Positions 49,761 to 62,938 of a DNA stretch of 64,000 nt are shown piece by piece; the stretch's first letter is position 1, and each line of letters opens with the position of its first letter. The notes under the pieces are model-generated. The model saw only the letters and a list, made by a program, of their open reading frames with translations, searched no databases and had not been told where the DNA came from. This DNA is from Bombus terrestris (lineage: Eukaryota; Arthropoda; Insecta; Hymenoptera; Apidae). The stretch is taken from the NCBI RefSeq assembly GCF_910591885.1, contig NC_063286.1, positions 3,844,001 to 3,908,000 on the forward strand. The letters run 5' to 3'. Made by a program: the position numbers and the translations under genes.

Positions 49761-51646
49761 TTAGTAATAAAGTTAGAAAAATTTACCAAATGTCCAGCTG
49801 GACAAATTGTGAAGCACAAATTTAAAAAAAATTCTCTATCTTCTGCTATTAATTTCTGTGAAGAAGATTCCTACTCCGAGTCACTGTGATAGCCGCTCTG
49901 ATCACTGCGTCCTTTTCGAATTTTCACGATGCATTGAGAATCGGTATTTCACACATTAAACACTCACACTATTAGAACTTCACTACATACGAGTTTGCAT
50001 ACGAGTCGCAGGGATCAAGTCAGGAGAACCGTTGATGCGTCAAATTTTTGTAAATACAAATAATCGTGTTACGTGGCTGCTCCTCGCCAAACTTTCCTTT
50101 ACACGAGAATATTCATCCCCTCAAATACGTCTCCGTTTTGGCGTACGTCCGGCAGCGATTTTCAAGTTTATTTACATTTTGATTACAGATTCATCTGAGC
50201 GAGTCTTCTTCTCGCGCCCATTGTATGAACTATATTTGTGTCACACTAGATCATCGTTCATTTGTATATATGCTTCGTGCGTGTAAATATCAAACTGTCA
50301 CATATAATAAAATGACGGTACTTGGCTAAATTGAGCACATTGTAATGAATTCTCTCGGAATCGGAAATCAACTCCCCTTTTGCAATTAGTATTTGACGAA
50401 GTAATTCCATCCGTCTTACGCATACAAACACATACAAAACGCAAAGAAATACCTTTCTCGATGTTTTTTTCAGCCGGAAAAACACGTTGTTCTAATTCCA
50501 CATCTGATATGTAAGCAAATTTCAAGGAAATATAATCTATTATTTGTATAAACATATCCCGATTTATCCGAGACCACGTGTACTCAGAATGGTAGAAAAC
50601 GCACAGAATAGTCGACTCCGTCCGTCCTTGTTGACGATTCTATGAAGAATACTCGAATACCTTCGGCGTTGTAGTCGCAAACCCTTGAAGTCTGCTAGCC
50701 CGTGAAACAGCAAGGCACATAATTTACGGCACCCTCAGATATCTCAGCTACCTCTTCCTGGAACCGGGGATGGCGAAAATCAAAACTACGAGTGTTCGAA
50801 GCCTCGTGCTTTTGAATAAACTACTGAAATTATTATTAAAATAAAATTTAGGTTTTATTATAACAAAAACATTATCGTAAGGAAAGTAAATTTAATTTTA
50901 TGTCTAAAACGCTATTTTGCATGGAAAATATATTAAAATCATTGTATCATTCCACTGATCCATTATCGTTTAAAATGGAAGATTTTCTTTTCATCTCTAA
51001 AAAGAGCATAATAGACAGTTAGTTTCTCTTTCTAAGGCAACTAAATTTAATTAGTAGAGAAGAGTATGAACATTTTCGTAGAACCACACAATGAAATGGG
51101 CTGTGGTAGCGTGGAACCAAATATATTTCATTTATAATGGAACTAAATAGATTTTTGTATATGATAGCGTGGAACATCTTCTGCACTTGGGCGCTGAGGG
51201 CAGCACTAATCTGAGAATAGCCGGAACGATAAGCGTGAGCACTTTCATTTCTGGGATTACCCTATAGAATTCATTCATAACGCACTACTTAAAAGAACAT
51301 TAAAGATTGCAAAGTTAACGTACATTAATTTTTATAAACAATATAATACTAAGTATGTACGTACTTACATATTTGAATTATATGATTCAATGATCCCTAT
51401 CTAATATCAGAGATTTCCTTTCTAGTAGTACTAGAGAGTAGTATGTTTATTATATAGTTATATGTTCTTTGTATATCATATGAAATGAATTTTTTGTACA
51501 GTTTATACATATTAGATTTTTTAATATTTTAGGTAAACAACTTCAGTTTCGTCTATAAAGATTCCGAAGAAAGCAACATTTTAGTAAAAAATTTATTTTA
51601 CGCAGTGTTGCGTACATTTCGCACACTTGATTGTATTATCCGTACT

Positions 51647-53351
51647 ATGTCTTCGATACAAATTGATGGAAGCTTGGGCGAAGGTGTATGTATTTAAAAA
51701 TTGTTTATTTTATAAATCGTATAACATTAGATAATTCGAGTGCTTTAATTAGGATTTATAGAAGTATATGTATGTAAAAATTATTGAATGCAGAAATGAA
51801 ATATGTTATTTTTAATATTCCTAATTAAAATTTAAAAAATGTTTATGTTTAGGGTGGTCAGGTATTAAGAATTGCACTTTGCCTGAGTACATTATATAAA
51901 ATTCCAATTAAAATTAATAATATACGAGCAGGTCGTCCTAAGCCTGGCCTTGCTGCACAACATTTAAAAGGTATGTTCTTGTTAAAATATAACTTTTGAT
52001 TATTGTTAATCTTGTTTTTCTTTTGAATTGAACATTATTACAGGAGTAGAACTGTTAAAAGATATGTGTAATGCAGAAGTTTATGGAGCTCATATAGGAT
52101 CAACAATTTTAGAGTTTAAACCTGGTCAGTTAAACATGGATAAAAAACACACATTCTTTGTAGATACAGGAACTGCTGGCTGTATTTGTTTGTTAGCTCA
52201 AGTAGCTTTACCTTGTGCTCTTTTTCTTCTAAGAAAGGATACAGTTACCTTGATTCTTAAAGGTGGCACAAACGTTCCTATGGGACCACATATAGAATAT
52301 TTTACAGAAATATTCAGACCATTACTTAATAAATTTGGAGCTGATTTTGATTTTAGAGTTATAACAAGGTATACGTTGATGTGATGATACGAATTTAGCT
52401 ATTTTGTTCTTAATATTTTGCTGCAAACTAGATATAACTATAGATATTTATAGATATTAATTTTTTAACAATTTATGTAGGGGTTATTATCCAAAGGGAG
52501 GTGGAGAGGTACATTTGTACATTAAACCTGTACATACTTTGAAAGCTATTACTTTAACTGATCCAGGAATTCCACATGAAATAATAGGATGGGCATATGT
52601 TGCAGGTGTTGTTCACATTAGGGTATATATCATATAGTTGTATAATTTTAATATTATATTTCTTTAATACATATCTTGTTTGTTTTAAAGGAAGCACATA
52701 AAATGGCAAATGATGTAAAATCAGTTTTAACAAAAGGTTTAAATAAATCTAATATTCCATTGCCACCTATAAATATCGAAGTTTATAAAGAGGATAGATC
52801 TGTAACTATTGGTAATGGGTCTGGCATCAAGTAAGATTTAGATACAGCCAAAAATTATGAATTTTATACATTATATTTTTAATTAAATATGAACGATATC
52901 ATCAGTGTAATGTGCGCTACGACTAGTGGATGTGTTTTTGGTGGGTCAGGACTGGGTTCTGGACGTCAAGAGCAAGTAGCACCAGGTATACAAGCAGCTA
53001 ATGAAATATTGAACACAATTTTAGCAGGATCCTGTGTTGACGAACATGCACAAGATCAAGTATGTATATTTTTATAAAATAATTAAAAATAATTTATTTT
53101 CATCATAAATTATAATTATTTGTATATTTTAGTTAATCATTTTGATGGCTTTAGCTAAAGGTACTTCTAAAATTAATCTCGGAAGTAAAAAACTTACTTG
53201 TCACACTGAAACAGCTATAAAAGTGGCAGAATTGGTCTTACAACAGTTTAATCTTCAATTTAAGTTATGCGAAAATAGAAATGATGGAAGTAATAATTCC
53301 TATACCTTAGAGTGTGAAGGTTGTGGGTATGAAAATAAAGATATAAAATAA
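51647..53351 (+). CDS. RTCA: RNA 3'-terminal phosphate cyclase RtcA
   Basis: Seven exons (51647-51685, 51853-51970, 52044-52368, 52481-52622, 52691-52830, 52906-53059, 53133-53351) give 378 residues. The enzyme converts RNA 3'-phosphates to 2',3'-cyclic phosphates using ATP, in RNA processing and repair. Typical blocks are IDGSLGEGGGQVLRIALCLS, AGRPKPGLAAQH, LKGGTNVPMGPHIEY, RGYYPKGGGEV, GCVFGGSGLG and LTCHTETAIK; the last contains His330, the probable adenylation residue. The length matches the family (about 340-370), and RtcA rather than the non-catalytic Rcl1 is favoured by the retained His. It converges on ALG11. A 5-kb inverted-repeat element ends 384 bp upstream of the ATG. Confidence 0.95.
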
Positions 53352-53684
53352 GTAACAATTGTATATTCAGAATAAGTATAATGCAAAATGCATAGTACAT
53401 GTATTAATTGCGTTCTCTCACTGTGTACCTTATTTATTTTATCCTCTCACTGTGTACCTTATTTATTTTATCAAGAATAATTATAACACATATAACAAAG
53501 AACTTATATAACATCTGTTCCTTTTCTTATTTGATTATATCTATTTCTTTTTTGCAATATTTATGTACATAATTTTTTATTCAATCAGTAGATGAATAAC
53601 TTTATGTTTTCTGTTTTATAGAGGAAGCAAAAATATGTTAAAAAGGTATACATCTAATCATAATAAATACTTTAATAAGAATTA

Positions 53685-55771
53685 TCATTCCTGTTTTTGT
53701 CTAAAAAATGGTTCTATAGTTCGTAAAAATTCTCTTTCAAACATTTCGTCCGAAAACCGGTCTACGGATGCTCTACAAAAATAATTTATTTCTGATCATT
53801 TGTAAATTTATCTTTCATATTAATCAATATGATTTATTATTAAAAAATAATAACGCAAAAAGTAATAATACCTAGCAACTGTCCTAATGGCTTTTCTATC
53901 TTCTGGATGCATGTTGATAATATGTGCCATAATCTTTGCATATTCTTCAGCTTCTGTAGCTAAAAATCCATTTTGAGACCCTGGTTGTGTTTCTATTATA
54001 TCAGCCCTATAATTATTCATATATTACAATTACATATTAATTTGTGTATTTTTATTTTTATAAAGTAATATTTTTAGCAATAAATTTTATGGACTATATC
54101 AACGGTTCTCAGCCAAGTAATATTTTTCTTCAATTCTTCTTTAACTTTAATTTTGCTGGTATATATTTCTGGAAAAGCTGAGGATTCTTTGACTATTACA
54201 TTACTATATTTTTAATTACACTTTACCTTGGTCCACCAGAACCATGAGCTACTACAATTAATCCAGCTGCCATACATTCAACAATGCTTATACCAAAATG
54301 TTCATTCCACATTGTATGTAAACCTATCATTGCTCGTTGAAGTTCCGATAGAAGTTCCGAGTATGGTATGTTTAGTTTAAATTCTACATTTTCATCTAAT
54401 GCAAAATGTTTTGATAAATCCTTCATATCTTTCATGCGTACTTCATCTTCAAAATTTCGACAAGAACCAATAAGAATTAAACGAATCTGGCAAGATCATG
54501 TTATATTACAATAATAGCTGCTAATATGAAACCTTTTATTATTTATATCATTATATTATATTAATCTTACTTTTTCCCAAATTTCTTCTTTAACGATTGA
54601 TCTAAGTTCATACATGGCTCTCAACATTAATGGATGATTCTTTTCTGGTCTAAATTGTGCGACTGATATTATACGAATATTATTACATTTTTCATCATCA
54701 TTGAGAAGTGGCAGTGATGTTAAGTGCTTTACATTGCAAGGTGGATAAATTTTATGAGTTTTCAATGGACATTTCCAAATTGTATTAATATGTTCTTCGG
54801 TCCATGAGGAATTAACCATTACAATTTCTGCCCTACTGCCAACCCAACCATATATCTAAAGTAATTGTTGTAAATTATATCATCAAAGCATAATTAATTA
54901 ATAATCTTTATATACATACAAGTCCAAATAATTTATAATAAACAAGTTTAGCTGCCGATAAAAATGGATTTCTAGCTATAACTCTTTTATTAGTATGAGA
55001 GATAACTCTTTTATAAACATGTTTCAACATATCAGTTGAAATTGTGGGGTAGTGAGTATATGTTGCTACTCGACACCCACCAATATATTTAAATAATGGA
55101 TATGTAAATGCATAACCCATGGTATCAATGTAAATGTCTAAAACAATATTTTATATGTCATAACTTATGGTATATATAAAACAATTATTAAAATAGATAT
55201 GAAATAAAATTTTACCTGGTACAAAACTATTTAAAGCTTCAATACCTAACCAAATTGATCCCAAACTCTGTCCTAAAAGTGTAAAATATGGATACATTGA
55301 AGGTTCCACCCATTTGCGCCTATGTAAGTATACAAATTTAATTTTATGCTCAATTTTATAATTAAATACTTTTTCTGCCTTATTTAAAATTTGTTCTGGA
55401 TGTGCATCAAGATCCCCAGTATAAATAACTATGCATACATTAGGGTATCTGATAAAAATAATAATTTAAACATACGATAATTAATTAAAGTTATGATAAA
55501 TAACATAATTATTATTTAATTTATTAATTTATTTAAAATAGTTATACCTGGTTTGTATAGCACTTATAGCAGCCCAAAGTACTCTTTCACCTCCTCCACC
55601 TGAATTACAATACGGATGAAAGAAACCTACAACCGTTTCCTTGTGTGATCTTTCCATTCGACTTTTGGAATATCGCTTTTTCCATGTTATTAATAAAATA
55701 GGTAAAATAATAAATATACATAATATTTTACATATGACTATTACTAGCAACATATTTAATACCATACGCAT
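53685..55771 (-). CDS. ALG11: GDP-Man:Man3GlcNAc2-PP-dolichol alpha-1,2-mannosyltransferase ALG11
   Basis: Seven exons (55771-55548, 55448-55216, 55137-54920, 54855-54571, 54486-54227, 54006-53872, 53772-53685) give 480 residues, against 492 in human. Residues 4-29 form a membrane anchor. GGGGERVLW at 58-66 and the GT4-family EX7E motif EHFGISIVE (Glu382 and Glu390), followed by AHGSGGP, identify ALG11. It adds the fourth and fifth mannoses to the dolichol-linked N-glycan precursor on the cytosolic face of the ER. The start was chosen because an acceptor (ttcag) ends one base before the ATG at 55771. A longer reading frame begins at 55810, but it would read through that acceptor. Confidence 0.96.
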
Positions 55772-57700
55772 CCTGAAAGAATACAAAATTGTTAGACATA
55801 CACATAACATTTGCTAGAAAAGATTTTAAACTAAAATATAATATTCTCACAAGAAAGAAGTACAAATCTTACATGAGAAAATAAAAATTCATTTTTTGTT
55901 TTTTAAAACACTAACATTTAGCGAATTGACTTGCCACGTGCTTTTTTACAATGTTTTATGTCAATTAATGTAACAAAATATTTTCAACTAAACCATCGAT
56001 TAATTTGATCACACACATCTTAATTTACTAACAATTTTTTTTCATTGTAATTACTATTGTGCTTATTGTCTCGTATATTATTTTGTATACGCAAATGTAT
56101 ATTGGCTTTCATATAATTAATGTGATAATTAATGCAATTCAATGCTCCTTTGAAGTAATATATACCAATTATTTATTTGCAACATACGAATTTCTAATTT
56201 TATTTTTTAATTTACATCGATTTTGTCTCTACTTTTAATTATAGGCTAGACTAACAGCTGTTAAGAGTAGACGACATTTGAATTCAATATTATTCGCAGG
56301 TGTTACGTTAAATTTAGTAGAATATCATCTAAAAGCATAAGAGTTTTAATATTTATTCTGCATATATATTAAAGGTTCTTTACAATAATAAATAATTTTT
56401 ATTACTATTATATGAAATATATAATTATACAAAAATTTAGTTTTTTAAATTAAACACAGACTTCATTTCGAATTTTTAATTATGTCGCTTAAATTCTATT
56501 TTACCACTTTTATTTTATAGCTTTATATAAAAGAAAGAAATGAAATTAAAAAATAAAATTAATTGAATCTTTTTTTAATCAGAGAGGAAATTTCCTTTTT
56601 GTTTTAATCTTTAATCTAGGTGTCAATTTCAATTCATATATCTCTGAGACTAACCAAACCCTTTTCAAATTTCATTGGTGGAAGTTCGCCATGGATATAG
56701 AAATATGTTGTTGTATATTGTAGAGGAGTACGTAAACAAGTTGAAAAAGCCGAAAAATATAGGAATAGAAAAAGATCGCTGCAAAAAGCCTCCTGTATTC
56801 TTGCTTATAATAATGCAAGCACATTCGTACAGTATGTAACCTATGTACGCAAGTGTAACACCGATCAACAAGCGGCGTCAGTGAGCTTACCTGATTAGAC
56901 AAAGAGAGAAGGGAGATCAATTCAAGGTTCTGTTTCTATTCCCATATCACACTCATTTACGCGGTAACATATGACCAGCTTGTATATATAGACGTATATG
57001 TAAATATTCAAATGCATTCGATGAAACATCAAACGAAATGCGTAAAGCAACAACTATATATATATATTTCATTTATATCAGCTTGTATGTATATATATAC
57101 GTATTTTCACCACATTGCTAAAAGCAGAGGAAATCCGCCATATTTTCCTGTGCTTCCAATATTCTCTGAGTGAAACTACATTGGACAAGCAGTTTTTGTT
57201 TCATTCTTAGCAAAATTACGTGATTAGAACTGTTCAACGGTACATTAACAATCCATTTTAATATTGTTTCTTTATGTGACTCGTGCATTATTCATGTCCT
57301 TTTTTAAGCTTAGAAATGCGTCGTTCACCGCGAGTGCATTCTATGTGTTATGATTTGTTTATTGATTACGATGCATTCATAATGTTTACTTACTGAAAAC
57401 GTCTTTCGATCTAAGTCATATTGTCATTTATTTGAAATCTAATTGATTTACTTAATTTGTGTATTAAAAAGCTATCAAATTCAATTGATCGCTGTACGAT
57501 ATTTTTTTTTGAAGAAAAAAGAGTTCCAATTTGTACCAAAATAGATTAGCTTGTAAATACATGGATTATTTTAGGAAACTGTACGAATCAAAATGTATGT
57601 TATTTAGAAAAATTCATTTTACGTTATAATTTCTGTATACTTTATGATGAAAATGTTAATTTGTATATTTATTTTAATATCATTGTGTATTTAATTTCAG
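55772..57700. other. Region between ALG11 and HGSNAT starts
   Basis: Holds the presumed non-coding first exons and promoters of both divergent genes. A GC-richer patch is at 56640-56960. No coding frame is supported. Confidence 0.5.
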
Positions 57701-57812
57701 ACATGATTTCACATTATATTTGGTACATTATACATGGGTCAAATTAAGCAAGAATTTGTGAAAGTATCATTTCTTGTACAAATGTGAACAAGTTTGGAAC
57801 AAGTTTTCCAAA
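57701..57812 (+). promoter_or_regulatory. HGSNAT 5' leader with two upstream ORFs
   Basis: After an acceptor (ttaatttcag ending at 57700) the leader contains ATGs at 57703 (15 codons including stop) and 57734 (18 codons including stop). Both end before the HGSNAT start at 57813 and lie in other frames. Upstream ORFs of this kind usually lower translation of the main frame. Confidence 0.5.
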
Positions 57813-60800
57813 ATGATAGACACATCTATAAATTCTTGTACTAATTCAAATGTTTCGCTTGGAATAGATCAAGCGTGTTTCAGTATTTTGAATTTATATA
57901 TTAATCCTGTCATCTTCTATGCAATAGCATGGCAAGCTTACACAGTATGTACTCATATATACACAATTTTGAAATTAATTTATATATATCAAACACAATT
58001 AGTAATGTCTAAATTATATATAAATTATTGATTTGTAGGGTACTGGTGTCCCATTGGCTACTTTAGAACCAAAAAGTAATACAAGTTTGATAATAAGCAC
58101 AAAATACCCATTACACATATATTATCAAACTGTTGAACCACATAAAAATTATGAATATTGTCAGTAAGTATCCTTTCTTCTTATAGGAACAAAAAAAGTG
58201 TTACAAGCCATTTTCTCAGAAACCATAGCTGATATTGATTAATTTTTTTTTAATTTCAATGGTACAAGGGGGCTGATTATTTTTAGAGCAAGAGATTTTT
58301 CTAAGATGACTGCTAGGGGGTCGATGGAAGTCCCCCTCATTTTTTTTAAATCGAATGCATATTAATTTCTGTTCATTTGGATAGCTGTTCTGAGATTGCA
58401 AAACATTTGCTTAAAGCATTTTTCATTATTCTGCGTAATTAAAGAGTTATAACAAGGAAAAGATCTAAAGGGAGACTATGCAGAGACATCAAAGGATAAT
58501 TAAAATAGATATATTCTAAGGTACAATTCATTTTATTAAATGTCCAAAGTGGAAACTGTTGACATCTAAACATTTATTTATTTTTTGTATGATATTATTT
58601 CGTACATTTAATAATATTGTTGCAGTTATAGATTTACAGGCATTTAGTATTCTTCTCTGTATATCTTCTTTTGTTATAAGTATTGTACTCATAAGTTATA
58701 AATGTTTAGAAGTGAACACCATCATTTTAAATGCTTCCAGAAAATTTTGTTTCAGAAAAATCTTTTGTACCATAAATAAACAGTCCCCTTGTATCGTGAT
58801 ATTAAAAAAAAAAATTAATTTACCAAATTGATTTACCATCTGTTATGGTTTTTAAGAAAATAGGTTGTAACACTTTATTTGTATATATCTGATATGCACT
58901 TTCATCCAACTATGTATTTATTTCCAACCATTTTTGTAGCACAACTTACACCTTCAAGGAATATGGTAGTTATGGATGGAATATATCAAATGCTAATATA
59001 TGTTCTAATATTTATGTAATACATGAACCAACAAATAGCTACTTTCGTAAGTAATATTTAATAATACATTTCCATAATTGTGGTTTATCATAAAATACTA
59101 ACAACTCTAATACTAACAAATTTCTTTTACAGCAATTTTGACAGCATTTATGATATATATGTTATTAGCAGTCACATGGACAACATCTAAAGTTATTATA
59201 CGAGTAATAAGAGGAAAATTGTCCCCCAATAATGTATATGATGTAGGTATAGTTTGATATATTATTGTACATTTCATTCCATTTTATTTAATTTAATATT
59301 ATTCTAGGATTTGAATAGACTTCAAGAAGAGAATACAACACATCCAGTAATTAGAGTTACGAAATTCAGCAGTAGAATACAATCAGTAGACGCGTTTAGA
59401 GGGTATTTTCATATTTTTGTTTGTTCCTCGCGTATTTGCCATTTTAGATATCATATTACTTATATTATTACAGAATTACAATATTATTGATGATATTTGT
59501 CAATAATGGAGGAGGAAAGTACGTTTTCTTCAATCATAGTGCATGGTTTGGACTTTCCGTAGCCGATTTAATACTTCCTTGGTAAGTAATTATATATATT
59601 ATGTTTAATCTTCCAAAAAGTACAATAAATAACTTGTAGGTTTGCATGGATTATGGGTATGTCAATAACAATCTCAAAACGGGCAGAACTTCGTTTAACA
59701 ACATCACGCGTTAAAATAACGTTATGTTGTCTTCGACGATCAGCGATATTGATTCTTCTCGGATTAATGTTAAATTCAATTGATAGTAAATCTTTAAACG
59801 ATCTTCGTTTTCCTGGTGTTCTTCAGTTACTATCTGTGTCGTATTTCGTATGCGCCATATTGGAAACAATCTTCATGAAACCTCATTCTCAGGTTTGAAT
59901 ATAATCATTTTTGTTAAATATAGTTTTTACATTTATCTAATTGGTATCTACAAAAATTACTCATTAGGATATCTTACTCCAGTTCGGCCGTTTCGCTATA
60001 TTCCGAGACATCTTAGATAGCTGGCCTCAATGGTTAATTATGGCAGGCATTATGACTACGCACACATTAATTACATTCTTCCTCCATATACCGAATTGTC
60101 CGACGGGTTACTTTGGACCAGGTGGAAAATATCATTATCGTGGAAAGTACATGAATTGCACCGCTGGCGCAGCTGGCTACATAGATAGATTGATCTTTGG
60201 AAATCATACGTATTCTAGAATAACAAACTCTATTTATGGTCAAATCTTACGTTATGACCCTGAAGGTATATTGTTTATATATGTCTATAAAAAAATTGTG
60301 TGTATATAATTTAATATCCATGACGACAATTAAATTGCAGGACTGATGAACACTATATCGGCTATATTTATTGTTTATTTGGGAGTTCATGCTGGCAAAA
60401 TTTTATTGCTGTATTATCAGGGTAATGCCAGGCTGATTAGGTGGTTCTTATGGGCAGTATTTACAGTGAGTTGACAGAAATAAATTTTTTCGAAAGGTAA
60501 AGTAATTCCCACTAACAAAAAATATTATTTTCTAGGGTATTATTGCTGGAATTTTATGCAATTTCGAAAGCGAAGGAGGAGTGATTCCAGTTAGCAAAAG
60601 AATGATGACATTATCGTACGTTCTGACTTGTTCTAGTTTTGCTTTTTTGTTGTATGCACTTTTATACTTTCTTATTGACTATAAACAATTCTGGAGTGGA
60701 GCTCCTTTTATTTATGCTGGTATGTATTAATGCAAAAAGAAACTGTTATATAAATAAATATTCTTTTTTTATATGAAACTATATAATTATTGTTTTTCAT

Positions 60801-60981
60801 AGGGATAAATCCAATTTTTCTGTACGTTGGTCACGTTTTGACAAAAGATTTATTCCCATGGGCATGGAATATCGTTCATCCTACCCATGGTTCTCTTCTG
60901 ACTATGAATTTATGGACAACAACTTTATGGGCAATAATTGCATATCTTCTTTATAGGAAAGATATTATCATAACTATTTAA
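57813..60981 (+). CDS. HGSNAT: Heparan-alpha-glucosaminide N-acetyltransferase (HGSNAT)
   Basis: Eleven coding exons (57813-57944, 58039-58163, 58940-59046, 59133-59242, 59308-59402, 59474-59581, 59640-59892, 59968-60265, 60341-60465, 60536-60719, 60803-60981) give 571 residues. The lysosomal membrane enzyme moves acetyl groups from cytosolic acetyl-CoA to terminal glucosamine of heparan sulfate. Matches include the luminal GIDQACFSI segment, SVDAFRGITILLMIFVNNGG, His211 in FFNHSAW (the probable acetylated active-site residue), ADLILPWFAWIMG, SWPQWLI, CPTGYFGPGG, NCTAGAAGYIDR and the final IAYLLYRK. About eleven membrane spans are expected. No signal peptide is seen after the chosen ATG, and two short upstream ORFs lie in the leader. 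Intron 2 carries an inverted-repeat element. Confidence 0.95.
58195..58876. mobile_element. Inverted-repeat MITE in HGSNAT intron 2
   Basis: The left arm begins AAAGTGTTACAAGCCATTTT and the right arm, reversed, AAAGTGTTACAACCTATTTT. Similarity continues for over 100 bp on each side (shared blocks GATACAAGGGG-like and AGATTTTTCT). It sits between 58163, the donor of exon 2, and 58940, the acceptor of exon 3. The layout fits a Tc1/mariner-type non-autonomous element, but no transposase is readable. Confidence 0.65.
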
Positions 60982-61413
60982 AAGTATATCTATTAGCGTA
61001 ATAATATTTACCATAGCCTTAACATAAATGAAATATTTTTTTTTTGTGCTATAAGACTTCCTTTCTTTTTTACGTTTGATAGAACAAAAAAGAAATGTTA
61101 GATAACTGTATTATAGGCAAAGAAATATAATAATGCAAGAAAAGAATTAATAACACATTTATATTTGAGAACATTGTTAACATTGATTAATAAATATTAG
61201 GGAAAAAGGTAATTATTCTAGTTTTAAATAATTATTTTAAAGTTATATTAAAGTTATTAAAGTTATATTAAATTTTTATAAATAAAGACAGTGAACAAAT
61301 CCTTGTTTCATTATTTTAACAATTAAATTTTAATAATTTACTTGATAAATAATCAAAATATTATACAAATAACTAATATATTATAATTCTTCGTATACAA
61401 TAAATATCATTAC

Positions 61414-62938
61414 TTATGAATTTCGATCTTTTGGTTCTTTATATGGTAATTTGAGAATTCGAAAAATGTCTTCTTCACATGCGATTTTTTCTGCCTCCCC
61501 TGGAGTTCCTACATTATATGTAATATAAATATGTAGATTTACTCATACTGAACAAATTTTCGCTTTTAATTATATACCTTCAGGTGTTAGACGTTTTAGC
61601 GTATATTCATTTAAAGTATAGTTTTTCTCCAAAGCATGCGCCCTCATACTCTTATTAAAAAGATCGTTTCCGGTAAAATAAAGTACAGCGCAGTAGTATT
61701 GATCATAAGGTGCAAGTCTGATGTCAAGTCTCCTAAATGGTTTTTTATCATTACTGGGAATTTGACAGACGCCCTAAAATTAAAGATGTTTTCAAACATA
61801 ATTTCTTTGTCTAAATTGAATTAAATGATTAATGTACCATGAATTTTGTTTGCCCAAGAGATATTGTATTTACAATTAATTTTCTTTTTTCAAGACATTC
61901 CACAACATCTTTAAGTGAAGTCTTTTTCTTTGATTCTTTCTCTTTGGATGTATATGTAGGGTGTGTTAACAAAACATCAATATCTCCACTTTCCTCTTTT
62001 CCACGCCTGTAACTTCCACAAATAGTTATAACATATTCTTTGTTTAACTTTACAATAGAATCTTTTATAATTTTTTCAATCTGCTCAATCTCCTTTCTAG
62101 GAATTCCTTTTTCAAAATCTTCAAAATATCTAAAAAGAGACTTATGATTATTATGGGAAGAAATAATAAGTACTATACATCTGATTATTCTATACTTGAG
62201 CCCAATTTTTTGGTGATGATTTAACTTTTCTTGATGCTTCTTCAAATCATCTAAAGTCTTAATGCCACTATCTACTAATTCTTTAGCTTTTGTAGGTCCA
62301 ATGCCGGACACACGAGTCAATAAATTAATTGCAACATTGCTTTCATCCTTGTTAATCTGTAAAAATAACAACTTTAAGAATCAATATAAAAAGAAAAACT
62401 AAAGTATATTTTGTTACTAAAAAAATAAATTAAAATAAATACATCTTCCAACTTTTGTAACTTTCCAGTACTAAGAAACTCGTCAATTTTTTTAGCAATT
62501 TTTTCTCCAATTCCTGGTAATTTCCTTGCTTCTTGGCCACTTTTTACTCTCTCTGATAATGTACTTAAGGTACTTGCAGCTTTACGATAGGCATTATACT
62601 TATAAATATTTTTGCTAACATTCCGCTCATAATTTGCTAACTCTGTAATTTCATTATGTAAATTTATACATCAATTACTAATTGTATGTGATAGTTATAA
62701 ATATTTAAATAATAATTCTAAATTTTCTATAATACAAACGCTAAGGTTACAAATAATGGCAAATAAAAGTATACCTTTATTAAGTAATTGAAACTTTGAC
62801 TTTTATTACTTTCGATAATAGTTTCATTAATAATATATATATATATACAGAATATATAACAAATAATTTACCCATAAGAAAATCACATAAATCTTGATTC
62901 GGACTTCCTGCATTATCACTGGCCTTTCGTTTCCCCAT
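61414..62938 (-). CDS. POLB: DNA polymerase beta
   Basis: Six exons (62938-62872, 62642-62443, 62356-62196, 62129-61838, 61773-61578, 61508-61414) give 336 residues (human 335). The N-terminal 8-kDa lyase domain has LANYERN, YNAYRKAAS and KLPGIGEKIAKKIDEFL, keeping both family lysines (human Lys68 and Lys72). The helix-hairpin-helix reads LLTRVSGIGPTKAKEL. The palm has CGSYRRG, GDIDVLLTHP (Asp192, Asp194) and RRLDIRL (Asp257), so all three metal-binding aspartates are present. YYCAVLYFTG, MRAHALEK and EPKDRNS close the protein. It fills short gaps in base-excision repair. The gene is complete and converges on HGSNAT with about 430 bp between stops. Confidence 0.97.

Larger units (their letters stand above)
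46284..51263. mobile_element. 5-kb element with long terminal inverted repeats (composite, non-autonomous)
   Basis: The left arm 46284-46725 and right arm 50819-51263 are inverted copies of each other over about 440 bp, with roughly 75-80 percent identity by eye. They share blocks such as TTCTCAGATTAGTGCTGC, ATACAAAAATCTATTTAGTT, CTACGAAAATGTTCATAC and GATACAATGATTTTAATATA. Outer ends read AGGGAATAGT and AGGGTAATCC. No clean target duplication is visible. The interior holds two jockey fragments and a dispersed repeat but no recognisable transposase, so it is probably a decayed DNA transposon that later received insertions. Confidence 0.75.

Noticed and set aside
58559..58831. 90-codon hydrophobic frame in HGSNAT intron 2, considered as an extra coding exon
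   Set aside because: It lies within the inverted-repeat element, and exon 2 and exon 3 already join in frame without it.
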